Positions 26,915 to 33,566 of a stretch of DNA of 34,655 nucleotides are shown piece by piece. This DNA comes from Sphingopyxis macrogoltabida. GTDB taxonomy: Bacteria; Pseudomonadota; Alphaproteobacteria; Sphingomonadales; Sphingomonadaceae. Every line of letters starts with the position of its first letter. Positions within the stretch are counted from its first letter, which is position 1. The notes under the pieces are model-generated. The model worked only from the letters and a program-made list of their open reading frames with translations, ran no database searches and was not told the DNA's origin. The position numbers and the translations under genes are program-made. The stretch covers positions 1 through 34,655 of the forward strand of contig QFPJ01000031.1 in NCBI GenBank assembly GCA_003241685.1. The letters are read 5' to 3'.

Positions 26915-28234
26915 ATGCGGATGATGTTGGCGGGCGCCGCGGCGCTGGTTCTGGCGCACACGGGGACGGCGTCGGCGCAGACGCTGGGCGACGAAGTGGG
27001 CCGGCAGATGCCGTCGCTGATGGAAATCTACAAGGATTTCCATGCCAATCCCGAACTCAGTTTCATGGAGGTGCGCTCGGCGGGCATATTGGCGGCCGAG
27101 GCGCGCAAGCTGGGGTTCCAGGTGACGGAGAAGGTCGGCGGAACCGGCATCGTCGCGGTGATGAAGAACGGTCCGGGGCCGGTCGTCCTGGTGCGCGCCG
27201 ACATGGACGGGCTTCCCGTGACCGAACAGACCGGGCTGCCCGGCGCATCGAAGGTCCGGGTGACGACCGCCGAGGGTGTCGAGACCGGCGTCATGCACGC
27301 CTGTGGCCATGACACGCACATGACCGCCTGGGTCGGTGTTGCGCGGCTGATGGCCGCGAACAAGGCGAAATGGTCGGGGACGCTGGTGATGATCGGCCAG
27401 CCCGCCGAAGAGCGCGGCGCCGGGGCGCGGATGATGCTCGCCGACGGGCTCTACACGCGTTTTCCGAAGCCCGAATATGCGCTGGCCTTTCACGACGCGG
27501 CACAGTTTCCCGCGGGCATGATCGGCTATACGCCGGGCTATGCACTGGCCAATGTCGACAGCGTCGACATATGGGTCAAGGGGGTGGGTGGACATGGCGC
27601 CTATCCTCAGACGACCAAGGATCCGATCGTGCTGGCCAGTCGGATCGTCACCGCGCTCCAGACATTGGTCTCGCGCGAGATCAGCCCGCTCGACAGCGCG
27701 GTGGTTACGGTTGGCAGCTTTCACGCCGGGGCGAAGCACAATATCATCTCCGACGAGGCGCGGTTGCAGCTGACGGTGCGCAGCTATACCGACGAGGTGC
27801 GCGATCATCTGCTCGACGGCATCGCGCGGGTCGCGAAGGGCGAAGCGATCGCCGCCGGAATGCCGGAAGACCGGATGCCCGTCGTGACCGTGCAGCGCGA
27901 CGAATATACGCCGTCCACCTTCAACACGCCCGATTTCACCGAGGAAATGGCGGCTTTTCTGAAACAGGAGATTGGCGAGGCCCGCGTGGTGCGGATGCCG
28001 CCGGTCATGGGCGGCGAGGATTTCGGCCGTTTCGCGCGCGAGGACAAGAGCATCAAGAGCATGATCTTCTGGGTCGGCGGGGTGCCGAAGGCCGAAATCG
28101 ATGCCGCGAAGAAGGACGGACGGACATTGCCGAGCCTCCATTCGCCCTTCTGGGCGCCCGATGCGCCGGCGGTGATTTCCACCGCGACCGAGGCCCTGAC
28201 GGCGATGGCGATGAAGCTGATGCCGAAGGGGTAG
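26915..28234 (+). CDS. Secreted M20-family amidohydrolase/metallopeptidase
   Basis: A 439-aa enzyme of the M20D amidohydrolase group (hippurate hydrolase, N-acyl amino acid hydrolase, carboxypeptidase types). A signal peptide covers residues 1-21 (ending TASA). The metal site includes HACGHDTH (128-135; Cys130 and His132), Glu165/Glu166 (PAEERG), His193 (AFHDAAQ) and a C-terminal histidine in LHSPFW; GGEDFGRF is the conserved family segment. It is expected to hydrolyse amide bonds of N-acyl amino acids or peptides in the periplasm. AGGGGA precedes ATG 26915. It is preceded by the DUF4893 lipoprotein and ends before two palindromic repeats. Confidence 0.93.
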   Translation: MRMMLAGAAALVLAHTGTASAQTLGDEVGRQMPSLMEIYKDFHANPELSFMEVRSAGILAAEARKLGFQVTEKVGGTGIVAVMKNGPGPVVLVRADMDGLPVTEQTGLPGASKVRVTTAEGVETGVMHACGHDTHMTAWVGVARLMAANKAKWSGTLVMIGQPAEERGAGARMMLADGLYTRFPKPEYALAFHDAAQFPAGMIGYTPGYALANVDSVDIWVKGVGGHGAYPQTTKDPIVLASRIVTALQTLVSREISPLDSAVVTVGSFHAGAKHNIISDEARLQLTVRSYTDEVRDHLLDGIARVAKGEAIAAGMPEDRMPVVTVQRDEYTPSTFNTPDFTEEMAAFLKQEIGEARVVRMPPVMGGEDFGRFAREDKSIKSMIFWVGGVPKAEIDAAKKDGRTLPSLHSPFWAPDAPAVISTATEALTAMAMKLMPKG

Positions 28235-28275
28235 GGGACGGAAACGGCCGATTGCAGCCACAAGAATCATCGTCG

Positions 28276-28338
28276 CCCCGGATGTGATCCGGGGCTCATG
28301 ACCTTAGCGTCGCTGTGAATCCCGGATCAGGTCCGGGA
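28276..28338. repeat. Two adjacent CCGGAT-type intergenic palindromes
   Basis: Positions 28276-28294 read CCCCGGAT-GTG-ATCCGGGG (8-bp perfect stem); 28320-28338 read TCCCGGA-TCAGG-TCCGGGA (7-bp stem). They are variants of the same unit, close to the CCCCGGATCAAGTCCGGGG palindromes widespread between genes in Alphaproteobacteria. They lie between the converging M20 and ABC-F genes. No ORF is supported in 28235-28394. Confidence 0.75.
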
Positions 28339-28394
28339 TGGCGAAGGAAAGAGAATGGCCGCTTCCTGCCGCGAAGCCGGTGCCCCGATGAGGA

Positions 28395-30173
28395 TTACCC
28401 CAGCGCCTCGACTTCTTCCGCCAGGGCCAGCCAGCGATCTTCGGCGGCGGCTTTTTCGGCGCGCAGTGAGTCGAGCTTCTCCGTCAGCGCGGTGAAGAGC
28501 GCGTTGTCGCGGGTGAAGAGGGTGCCATCCGACAGGTCGGTCTCGATGCCGGCCATTTCCGTCTCGATCGCCGTGATGCGGTCGGGGAGGAGGTCGTAGT
28601 CGCGCTGATCCTTGTAGGAGAGCTTCTTGCGCTGCTGCGGCGGAGGGGGCGGCGCGGCGGCGGTTCCGGATTTGGCTTTGGAGGCGGCGGGTTTGCTGCG
28701 CTTCGCCTCCCAGTCGGCATAGCCGCCGGCAACGATATCGACCTTGCCCGACCCGTCGAGGCCGAGCGTCACGGTGACGGTGCGGTCGAGGAAGTCGCGG
28801 TCGTGGCTGACGAGCAGCACGGTGCCGGCATAATCGGCGATCACTTCCTGAAGCAGATCGAGCGTTTCGAGGTCGAGGTCGTTGGTCGGCTCGTCGAGGA
28901 CGAGGAGGTTCGATTCGCGGGCGAATTCGCGCGCAAGCAGCAGGCGCGACCGTTCGCCGCCCGACAGGGCGCTGACGCTGGCATCGGCGACGGACGGGTC
29001 GAACAGGAAATCCTTGAGGTAGCCCTGCACATGCTTGCGGACGCCGCGCACGTCGACCCAGTCGCCGCCGTCGGCCAGAATGTCGCGCACGCGCTTGTCG
29101 GGCGACAGCAGGCTGCGCTGCTGGTCGATGACGATGCCATCGAGGGTCGGGGCCAGCGTGATCCTGCCCTCGTCGGGATCGATCTCTCCGGTCAGCAGCT
29201 TGAGCAGCGTCGATTTGCCCGCGCCGTTTGCGCCGACGATGCCGATGCGGTCACCGCGCTGGACCCGGAAATCGAAATCGCGGATGATCGTGCGGTTGCC
29301 GAAACGCTTGGTGACGCCTTCGGCGACGATGACCGATTTCGAGCGCACATCGTCATTGGCGAGACCGAGCTTGGCCACGCCCGGGCCACCGATCATCGCG
29401 GCGCGCGTGGCGCGCATTTCCTTCAGTTTTTCGAGCCGCCCCTGGTTGCGCTTGCGGCGCGCGGTGACGCCGCGTTCGAGCCAGTGCGCCTCGAGCCGCA
29501 GTTTCGAATCGAGTTTCTGGGCGGCGCGCGCTTCCTCGGCAGCGACCGCGTCGCTCCATTCCTCGAAACCGCCGAAGCCGATTTCCTTGCGGCGGATGCT
29601 GCCGCGGTCGAGCCACAGCGTCTGGCGCGTCAGGCGGGTAAGGAAGGTCCGGTCGTGGCTGATCGCGACGAAGGCGCCGGTAAAGCGCGACAGCCAGCCT
29701 TCCAGCCAGTCGATCGCGGCGAGATCGAGATGGTTGGTCGGTTCGTCGAGCAGCAGTACGTCGGGATTTTGGGCGAGCGCGCGGGCGATGGCGGCGCGGC
29801 GGCGTTCGCCGCCCGACGCGCTGGCCGCCTGCCGTTCCATGTCGATGCCGAGCTGGTCGGCGATGGCGGCGACCTCATGGGCGGCGGGCGGGTTGGCGCC
29901 GCCGGTCGCATAGTCCATCAGCGTGGCATAGCCCGTGAAATCGGGTTCCTGCTCCAATATCACGACATGGGTGCCGGGGACGATCACCCGCTTGCCCTTG
30001 TCGGGATCGATGCGGCCGGCGAGCAGTTTGAGCAAGGTGGTCTTGCCCGCGCCGTTGCGGCCGATCAGCGCGAGGCGGTCGCGTGCCCCGACATAGATGT
30101 CGAGGTCCTGGAACAGCCAGCCGCTGCCCTGCACGAGACCGAGGCCTTCATAAGATAAGATGGGCGCTGCCAT
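28395..30173 (-). CDS. uup: Uup-type ABC-F ATPase
   Basis: A 592-aa ABC-F protein with two ATP-binding modules and no transmembrane segment. It has Walker A GRNGAGKT (38-45) and GANGAGKS, signatures ASGGERRR and LSGGERSR, and Walker B LLLDEPTNHLD and LVLDEPTNDLD. The C-terminus has a proline-rich linker and a coiled coil (DRITAIETEMAGIETDL...LDSLRAEKAAAEDRW), the Uup/YdiF arrangement. Uup acts on ribosomes or in DNA replication/transposon-excision phenotypes in E. coli. I chose ATG 30173 (MAAPILSYEGL) since the protein begins there as in relatives; the upstream frame to 30377 overlaps the next gene. It is divergent from the SIMPL gene. Confidence 0.92.
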   Translation of the reverse strand: MAAPILSYEGLGLVQGSGWLFQDLDIYVGARDRLALIGRNGAGKTTLLKLLAGRIDPDKGKRVIVPGTHVVILEQEPDFTGYATLMDYATGGANPPAAHEVAAIADQLGIDMERQAASASGGERRRAAIARALAQNPDVLLLDEPTNHLDLAAIDWLEGWLSRFTGAFVAISHDRTFLTRLTRQTLWLDRGSIRRKEIGFGGFEEWSDAVAAEEARAAQKLDSKLRLEAHWLERGVTARRKRNQGRLEKLKEMRATRAAMIGGPGVAKLGLANDDVRSKSVIVAEGVTKRFGNRTIIRDFDFRVQRGDRIGIVGANGAGKSTLLKLLTGEIDPDEGRITLAPTLDGIVIDQQRSLLSPDKRVRDILADGGDWVDVRGVRKHVQGYLKDFLFDPSVADASVSALSGGERSRLLLAREFARESNLLVLDEPTNDLDLETLDLLQEVIADYAGTVLLVSHDRDFLDRTVTVTLGLDGSGKVDIVAGGYADWEAKRSKPAASKAKSGTAAAPPPPPQQRKKLSYKDQRDYDLLPDRITAIETEMAGIETDLSDGTLFTRDNALFTALTEKLDSLRAEKAAAEDRWLALAEEVEALG

Positions 30174-30309
30174 GATGAACGCCCCGCTACCGATGCGTTC
30201 AGCGTCATGCAAGCGGATCGCGCGCAAAGGGCGGAACGCACCTGCTCCGTCAGCGTTACGGGGCACAGGGCCAACGACCGGCGGGACCCCCGGTTTACAG
30301 GAGAATGAC

Positions 30310-31059
30310 ATGACGAAGCAGATGTTCACCGCTATGGCAGCCGGTATCGCGCTGGCGGCCGCCGCGACCCCCGCCATCGCCCAGCAAGGAGGCGCGACGG
30401 TGACGACAGCGACGGTGCAGGGACCGATCCTGAGCTTTTCGGTGAACGAAGAGGTGCGCTCGCGCCCCGATCAGGCAACCGTGGGCGCCGGCGTGCAGAC
30501 CACCGCCCCGACCGCGGTCGAGGCGATGCGCCAGAACGCCGCCGCGATGGACAAGCTGATCGCCGCGGCGAAGGCGCGCGGGATCAAGGCCGAGGATATC
30601 CAGACGAGCGGCATCAACCTGTCGCCGCAATATGATTACAACAACCGCAGCGACGGCCAGCCGCCGCGCTTCATCGGCTATCAGGTGACGAACACGGTGC
30701 GCGCGACGACGGGCAGGATCGCCGATATCGGCCCGCTGCTCGACGCGCTGGTCGCCGCGGGCGGCACCAATATAGAGGGGCCGTGGTTCGGAATGAAGGA
30801 TGCCGACGCGCAGCTTGTCGGCGCGCGCGGCGCGGCGATCAAAGCCGCCGAGGCGAAGGCGGCTGACTATGCGCGGCTCGCCGGCTATCGCGGCGCGGAA
30901 CTGGTGTCGATCGGCGAGGGCAGCTTCGGCGGTCCGCAGCCGCCGATGCCGATGGTGCGCGCGCAAGCGATGGATGCCGCCGGCAAGGCGACGCCGGTCG
31001 AACCCGGGCAGGTTTCGAACACGCTGACGCTGAGTTTCCAGTACCGGCTGGTGCGGTAA
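30310..31059 (+). CDS. SIMPL-domain (DUF541) periplasmic protein
   Basis: A 249-aa protein with a signal peptide (residues 1-24, ending TPAIA) and a SIMPL/DUF541 domain (ILSFSVNEEVRSRPDQATVGAGVQTTAPTAVEAMRQNAAAM, then GYQVTNTVRATTGRIADIGPLLDALVAAGGTNIEGPWFG). Members are periplasmic or outer-membrane-associated, implicated in oxidative stress (E. coli YggE) or signalling, with no fixed biochemical activity. AGGAGA precedes ATG 30310. Its end faces the dioxygenase gene across a hairpin. Confidence 0.92.
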   Translation: MTKQMFTAMAAGIALAAAATPAIAQQGGATVTTATVQGPILSFSVNEEVRSRPDQATVGAGVQTTAPTAVEAMRQNAAAMDKLIAAAKARGIKAEDIQTSGINLSPQYDYNNRSDGQPPRFIGYQVTNTVRATTGRIADIGPLLDALVAAGGTNIEGPWFGMKDADAQLVGARGAAIKAAEAKAADYARLAGYRGAELVSIGEGSFGGPQPPMPMVRAQAMDAAGKATPVEPGQVSNTLTLSFQYRLVR

Positions 31060-31068
31060 TGCCGGGAC

Positions 31069-31088
31069 GCCCCCGCGAAAGCGGGGGC
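31069..31088. terminator. GC-rich hairpin with GAAA tetraloop between converging genes
   Basis: GCCCCCGC (31069-31076) pairs with GCGGGGGC (31081-31088) around GAAA, a GNRA tetraloop. It is placed symmetrically between the SIMPL and dioxygenase stop codons (31059 and 31099). It could act as a bidirectional transcript end. The same unit is common as an intergenic repeat in sphingomonads (from memory). Confidence 0.65.
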
Positions 31089-31098
31089 CGTTTCCGTC

Positions 31099-31779
31099 CT
31101 AGCCCAATTCCCCCTCCGCCCAAGGCCAGGGCCGTTCGCGGAACCATTTGGTGATGATGTATTTGCGGCCCTTGCGCACCTTCATCCCGTGATGGAGCGT
31201 GTCGGGGTTGGGCGTGCCGTCGGGGCGGACATTGTTCCACGCGAGCAGTTTGCCGGTTTCGGGCTGGTGCATCTTGCCCGTCGCGAGGAAACGCGTCGCG
31301 CCCCCCGCTCCCGGTTCGTTGAGATAGATCATCAGCGTCCAGCTTCGCTGGCCGGGCACCGCGCAGAAGGTTTCCCAGTCTGTGCCATGCGGATCGAAAA
31401 AGTCGGTGTGCGCCTTGAACTGTTCGCCGACGTCGTAGCGCTGGCCCTGCAACGGTTCGCCATAGGCGGCCGGAATGCCGGTCAGATCGTGGAGTTTCCG
31501 GTTCACCGCGACGACCAGCGGGTCGCGGTGGTCGAGGTCGCAGGTTGAACTGGTGCGAAACGCCTCGTCGCCGTTCGGATCGGCGATCGTCGACGGGCGC
31601 GCGTCGCCGTCGATCCGGGCGATCAGCGCGGCGCAGGTGTCGGCATCGAGGAAGCGTGCGAGCATGAACTGCTGAAGCTTTGACGTCGGCGCGCGGCGGA
31701 TGCCGGGAACGGCGGCAAGCCGTTCGGCGACACGATCGGCGCCGGAGGCCTGCATATCGACATGTTCCTTGTCAGCCAT
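31099..31779 (-). CDS. Prolyl 4-hydroxylase-like 2-oxoglutarate/Fe(II) dioxygenase
   Basis: A 226-aa P4Hc-type dioxygenase using Fe(II), 2-oxoglutarate and O2 to hydroxylate a protein or small-molecule substrate. The iron facial triad is His124 and Asp126 (HTDFFD) and His196 (TLHHGMKV); Lys206, ten residues on, fits the 2-oxoglutarate-binding lysine of collagen prolyl hydroxylases. The WTLMIYLNE and GATRF segments are typical. No signal peptide, so cytoplasmic. Starts: ATG 31779, or ATG 31755 with AAGGAA upstream. The gene is monocistronic and divergent from the tRNA. The substrate is unknown; bacterial members modify ribosomal, elongation-factor or unknown proteins. Confidence 0.92.
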   Translation of the reverse strand: MADKEHVDMQASGADRVAERLAAVPGIRRAPTSKLQQFMLARFLDADTCAALIARIDGDARPSTIADPNGDEAFRTSSTCDLDHRDPLVVAVNRKLHDLTGIPAAYGEPLQGQRYDVGEQFKAHTDFFDPHGTDWETFCAVPGQRSWTLMIYLNEPGAGGATRFLATGKMHQPETGKLLAWNNVRPDGTPNPDTLHHGMKVRKGRKYIITKWFRERPWPWAEGELG

Positions 31780-31817
31780 GCCGCGCTTTTACCGGGGGTC
31801 GCCGACGCGAACAATGC

Positions 31818-31846
31818 TTGACGAAGGGGGTAGCCACGCCTATCGC
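31818..31846 (+). promoter_or_regulatory. Candidate sigma70-type promoter of tRNA-His
   Basis: TTGACG (31818-31823) and TATCGC (31841-31846) are separated by exactly 17 nt, about 35 nt before the tRNA. The -35 is near consensus and the -10 is moderate. Distance to the tRNA start suits a short 5' leader removed by RNase P. Confidence 0.5.
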
Positions 31847-31880
31847 CGCGCGCTGTCGGAGGCGGTTTCGCCCGGCATGT

Positions 31881-31958
31881 GGCGACCATAGCTCAGTTGG
31901 TTAGAGCGCCGGTTTGTGGTACCGGAGGTCGCGGGTTCGAACCCCGTTGGTCGCCCCA
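31881..31958 (+). tRNA. trnH: tRNA-His (anticodon GTG)
   Basis: The cloverleaf is complete: acceptor GCGACCA/TGGTCGC, D-arm GCTC-AGTTGGTTA-GAGC, anticodon stem CCGGT/ACCGG with loop TTGTGGT and anticodon GTG at 31916-31918, and T-arm GCGGG-TTCGAAC-CCCGT-like. The extra G at 31881 is the G-1 needed by histidyl-tRNA synthetase, facing C73 at 31955, and CCA is encoded at 31956-31958. No terminator is obvious in the T-rich stretch immediately after. Confidence 0.97.
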
Positions 31959-32015
31959 TTTTCTCTATCCTCACGCATAGACGCTTTGGGGGTGACTCCC
32001 TTGACCTGTTGGATT

Positions 32016-32033
32016 ATTACGTATCTACGTAAT
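32016..32033. promoter_or_regulatory. TACGTA-based operator candidate upstream of the leucine dehydrogenase-like gene
   Basis: ATTACGTA-TC-TACGTAAT is an 18-bp palindrome, perfect except for its 2-nt centre, formed from two TACGTA half-sites. It lies in an AT-rich island (about 32010-32045), 22 nt before the start codon, downstream of TTGACC (32001-32006) that could be a -35. A protein bound here would cover the likely -10 region. I cannot name the regulator. Confidence 0.55.
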
Positions 32034-32055
32034 TTTCTAATGCGAGGATGATGCC

Positions 32056-33105
32056 ATGTCCGCAGTGTGGGATTTCGCCGATTTCGACGATCACGAGCAT
32101 GTCCACATGTTCCGCGATCGCGCCAGCGGGCTGACCGCGGTGATCGCGGTCCATTCGACCCACCTCGGCCCCGGCGCGGGCGGGGTGCGATACTGGCATT
32201 ATCCGCAGCGCGCCGCCGCGATCACCGACGCGCTGCGCCTGTCGCGCGGCATGAGTTACAAGAATGCGATGGCCGGCCTGCCCATGGGTGGCGGCAAGGG
32301 CGTGATCCTGGCCGACGAAAAGGGCGCCAAGACGCCCGAACTGCTCGCGGCGTTCGGCCGCGCGGTGGACTCGCTGGGCGGCGCCTATGTCACCGCCGAA
32401 GACGTCGGCATCACCGACGCCGACATGGTCGAGATCGCGAAGCAGACGAAGCATGTCAGCGGCCTGCCCGTGGCGAGTGGCGAGGCGGGCGGCGACCCCG
32501 GCCCGCTGACCGCGCTGGGCGTCTATCTGGGCGTCAAGGCGGCGATCCGGCAGGGGCTGGGCACCGACAGCGCCAAGGATGTCCGCATCGCCATCCAGGG
32601 CGTCGGCAGCGTCGGCGGCGGCGTTGCGCGGCGACTGGCGACCGAAGGCGCGAAGCTGACGCTGGCGGACGTCAACCTAGCGCGCGCAAAGGCGCTGGCC
32701 GAGGAACTGGGCGCCGAGCTGGCCGATTCGGCGGCGATCATGGAGGTAGAGGCCGACGTGCTGAGCCCCAATGCGCTGGGCGCGATCCTGACCGAACGGA
32801 GCATCGAGAAGCTGAGGGTGCCGATCGTCGCGGGCGGCGCGAACAATCAACTGGCCACCGCGGCCGACGGCCAGCGCATCCATGATCGCGGCATCGTCTA
32901 TGCCCCCGATTATGTCATCAACGCAGGCGGCATCATCAATGTCGCGCTGGAGTATCTCGGGCAGGGCAGCCGCGACGAGGTCGAAAGCCGCATCGCGCAA
33001 ATCCCGGGCCGACTGGCCGAAATCTGGGCCGAAAGCGAGGCTAGTGGGACGCCGGCATCGGTCGTGGCCGACCGTATGGCGCAGAAGCTGATCGGGCGGG
33101 CGTAA
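32056..33105 (+). CDS. Leucine dehydrogenase-like amino acid dehydrogenase (Glu/Leu/Phe/Val family)
   Basis: A 349-aa NAD+-dependent oxidative deaminase. Lys69 and Lys81 (SYKNAMAGLPMGGGKGVIL) match the substrate-binding and catalytic lysines of leucine dehydrogenase, TAEDVGIT carries Asp116, and the cofactor fold has GVGSVGGG (182-189). LGPGAGGVRYW near 38-47 is also typical. It converts branched-chain or aromatic amino acids to 2-oxo acids and ammonium. Length agrees with leucine rather than glutamate dehydrogenases. GAGGATG lies upstream of ATG 32056. The gene is monocistronic or with ybaN, and is preceded by a palindromic operator candidate. Phenylalanine or valine specificity cannot be excluded. 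Confidence 0.9.
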   Translation: MSAVWDFADFDDHEHVHMFRDRASGLTAVIAVHSTHLGPGAGGVRYWHYPQRAAAITDALRLSRGMSYKNAMAGLPMGGGKGVILADEKGAKTPELLAAFGRAVDSLGGAYVTAEDVGITDADMVEIAKQTKHVSGLPVASGEAGGDPGPLTALGVYLGVKAAIRQGLGTDSAKDVRIAIQGVGSVGGGVARRLATEGAKLTLADVNLARAKALAEELGAELADSAAIMEVEADVLSPNALGAILTERSIEKLRVPIVAGGANNQLATAADGQRIHDRGIVYAPDYVINAGGIINVALEYLGQGSRDEVESRIAQIPGRLAEIWAESEASGTPASVVADRMAQKLIGRA

Positions 33106-33109
33106 ACCC

Positions 33110-33163
33110 GCGCAAATCGCAGGGATGGCGACATTGGTGGCTGGTGCGGATACCGATTTGCGC
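33110..33163. repeat. Inverted repeat after the dehydrogenase gene
   Basis: GCGCAAATCG (33110-33119) and CGATTTGCGC (33154-33163) are a perfect 10-bp pair with a 34-nt loop. It may be a transcript-end or leader structure of ybaN. A match of this length is also possible by chance in a window of this size. Confidence 0.3.
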
Positions 33164-33176
33164 TAAGCCAGCGGTG

Positions 33177-33530
33177 ATGAAACGGCATTTCTATCTGGTC
33201 GCAGGATGGGCTTCGTTGGGACTGGGCGCCATCGGCGCCGTCCTGCCGCTGTTGCCGACCGTGCCGTTCGTCATATTGGCCGCCTTCTGCTTCGCACGAT
33301 CGTCCCCCCGGCTGGAGGCGTGGCTGGTCGGGCACCCGACATTCGGCCCGCATATCGTCGCCTGGCGCGAGAAGGGCGCGATCAGCCGCAAGGGCAAATG
33401 GGCGGCGACCATCGCCTTTGCAGTCAGTATCGCGCTGGCCGCGATCCTTTCCCCATGGCCGTGGGTGATGGCGCCGGTGATCGCCGCCGCGGTGACGGGA
33501 AGCTGGATATGGACAAGGCCGGAAGCTTAG
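33177..33530 (+). CDS. ybaN: YbaN-family (DUF454) inner-membrane protein
   Basis: A 117-aa membrane protein of the DUF454/YbaN family, function unknown. Conserved features are VLPLLPTVPFVILAAFCFARSSPRLEAWLVGHPTFGPHIVAWREKGAIS. Hydrophobic segments lie at about residues 5-40 (two closely spaced) and 72-110. ATG 33177 is used; GTG 33174 in frame is possible, and an ATG at 33144 would add eleven unlikely residues. Length is close to E. coli YbaN. It converges on the TonB-dependent receptor gene across a hairpin cluster. Confidence 0.85.
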   Translation: MKRHFYLVAGWASLGLGAIGAVLPLLPTVPFVILAAFCFARSSPRLEAWLVGHPTFGPHIVAWREKGAISRKGKWAATIAFAVSIALAAILSPWPWVMAPVIAAAVTGSWIWTRPEA

Positions 33531-33566
33531 CCCCCGGCCTTGTCGGCTTTTGCGGAAAGCCGGCCT
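33515..33566. terminator. Hairpin cluster between ybaN and the TonB-dependent receptor gene
   Basis: AAGGCCGG (33515-33522) pairs with CCGGCCTT (33534-33541), and CGGCTTT (33544-33550) pairs with AAAGCCG (33556-33562). The third CCGGCCT at 33560-33566 could compete for the first arm. This fits a bidirectional transcription end, partly overlapping the ybaN stop. Confidence 0.55.

Noticed and set aside
30160..30309. Upstream in-frame extension of the SIMPL gene (50 residues)
   Set aside because: ATG 30310 has AGGAGA in place and begins a standard signal peptide; the extension overlaps the 5' end of the ABC-F gene.
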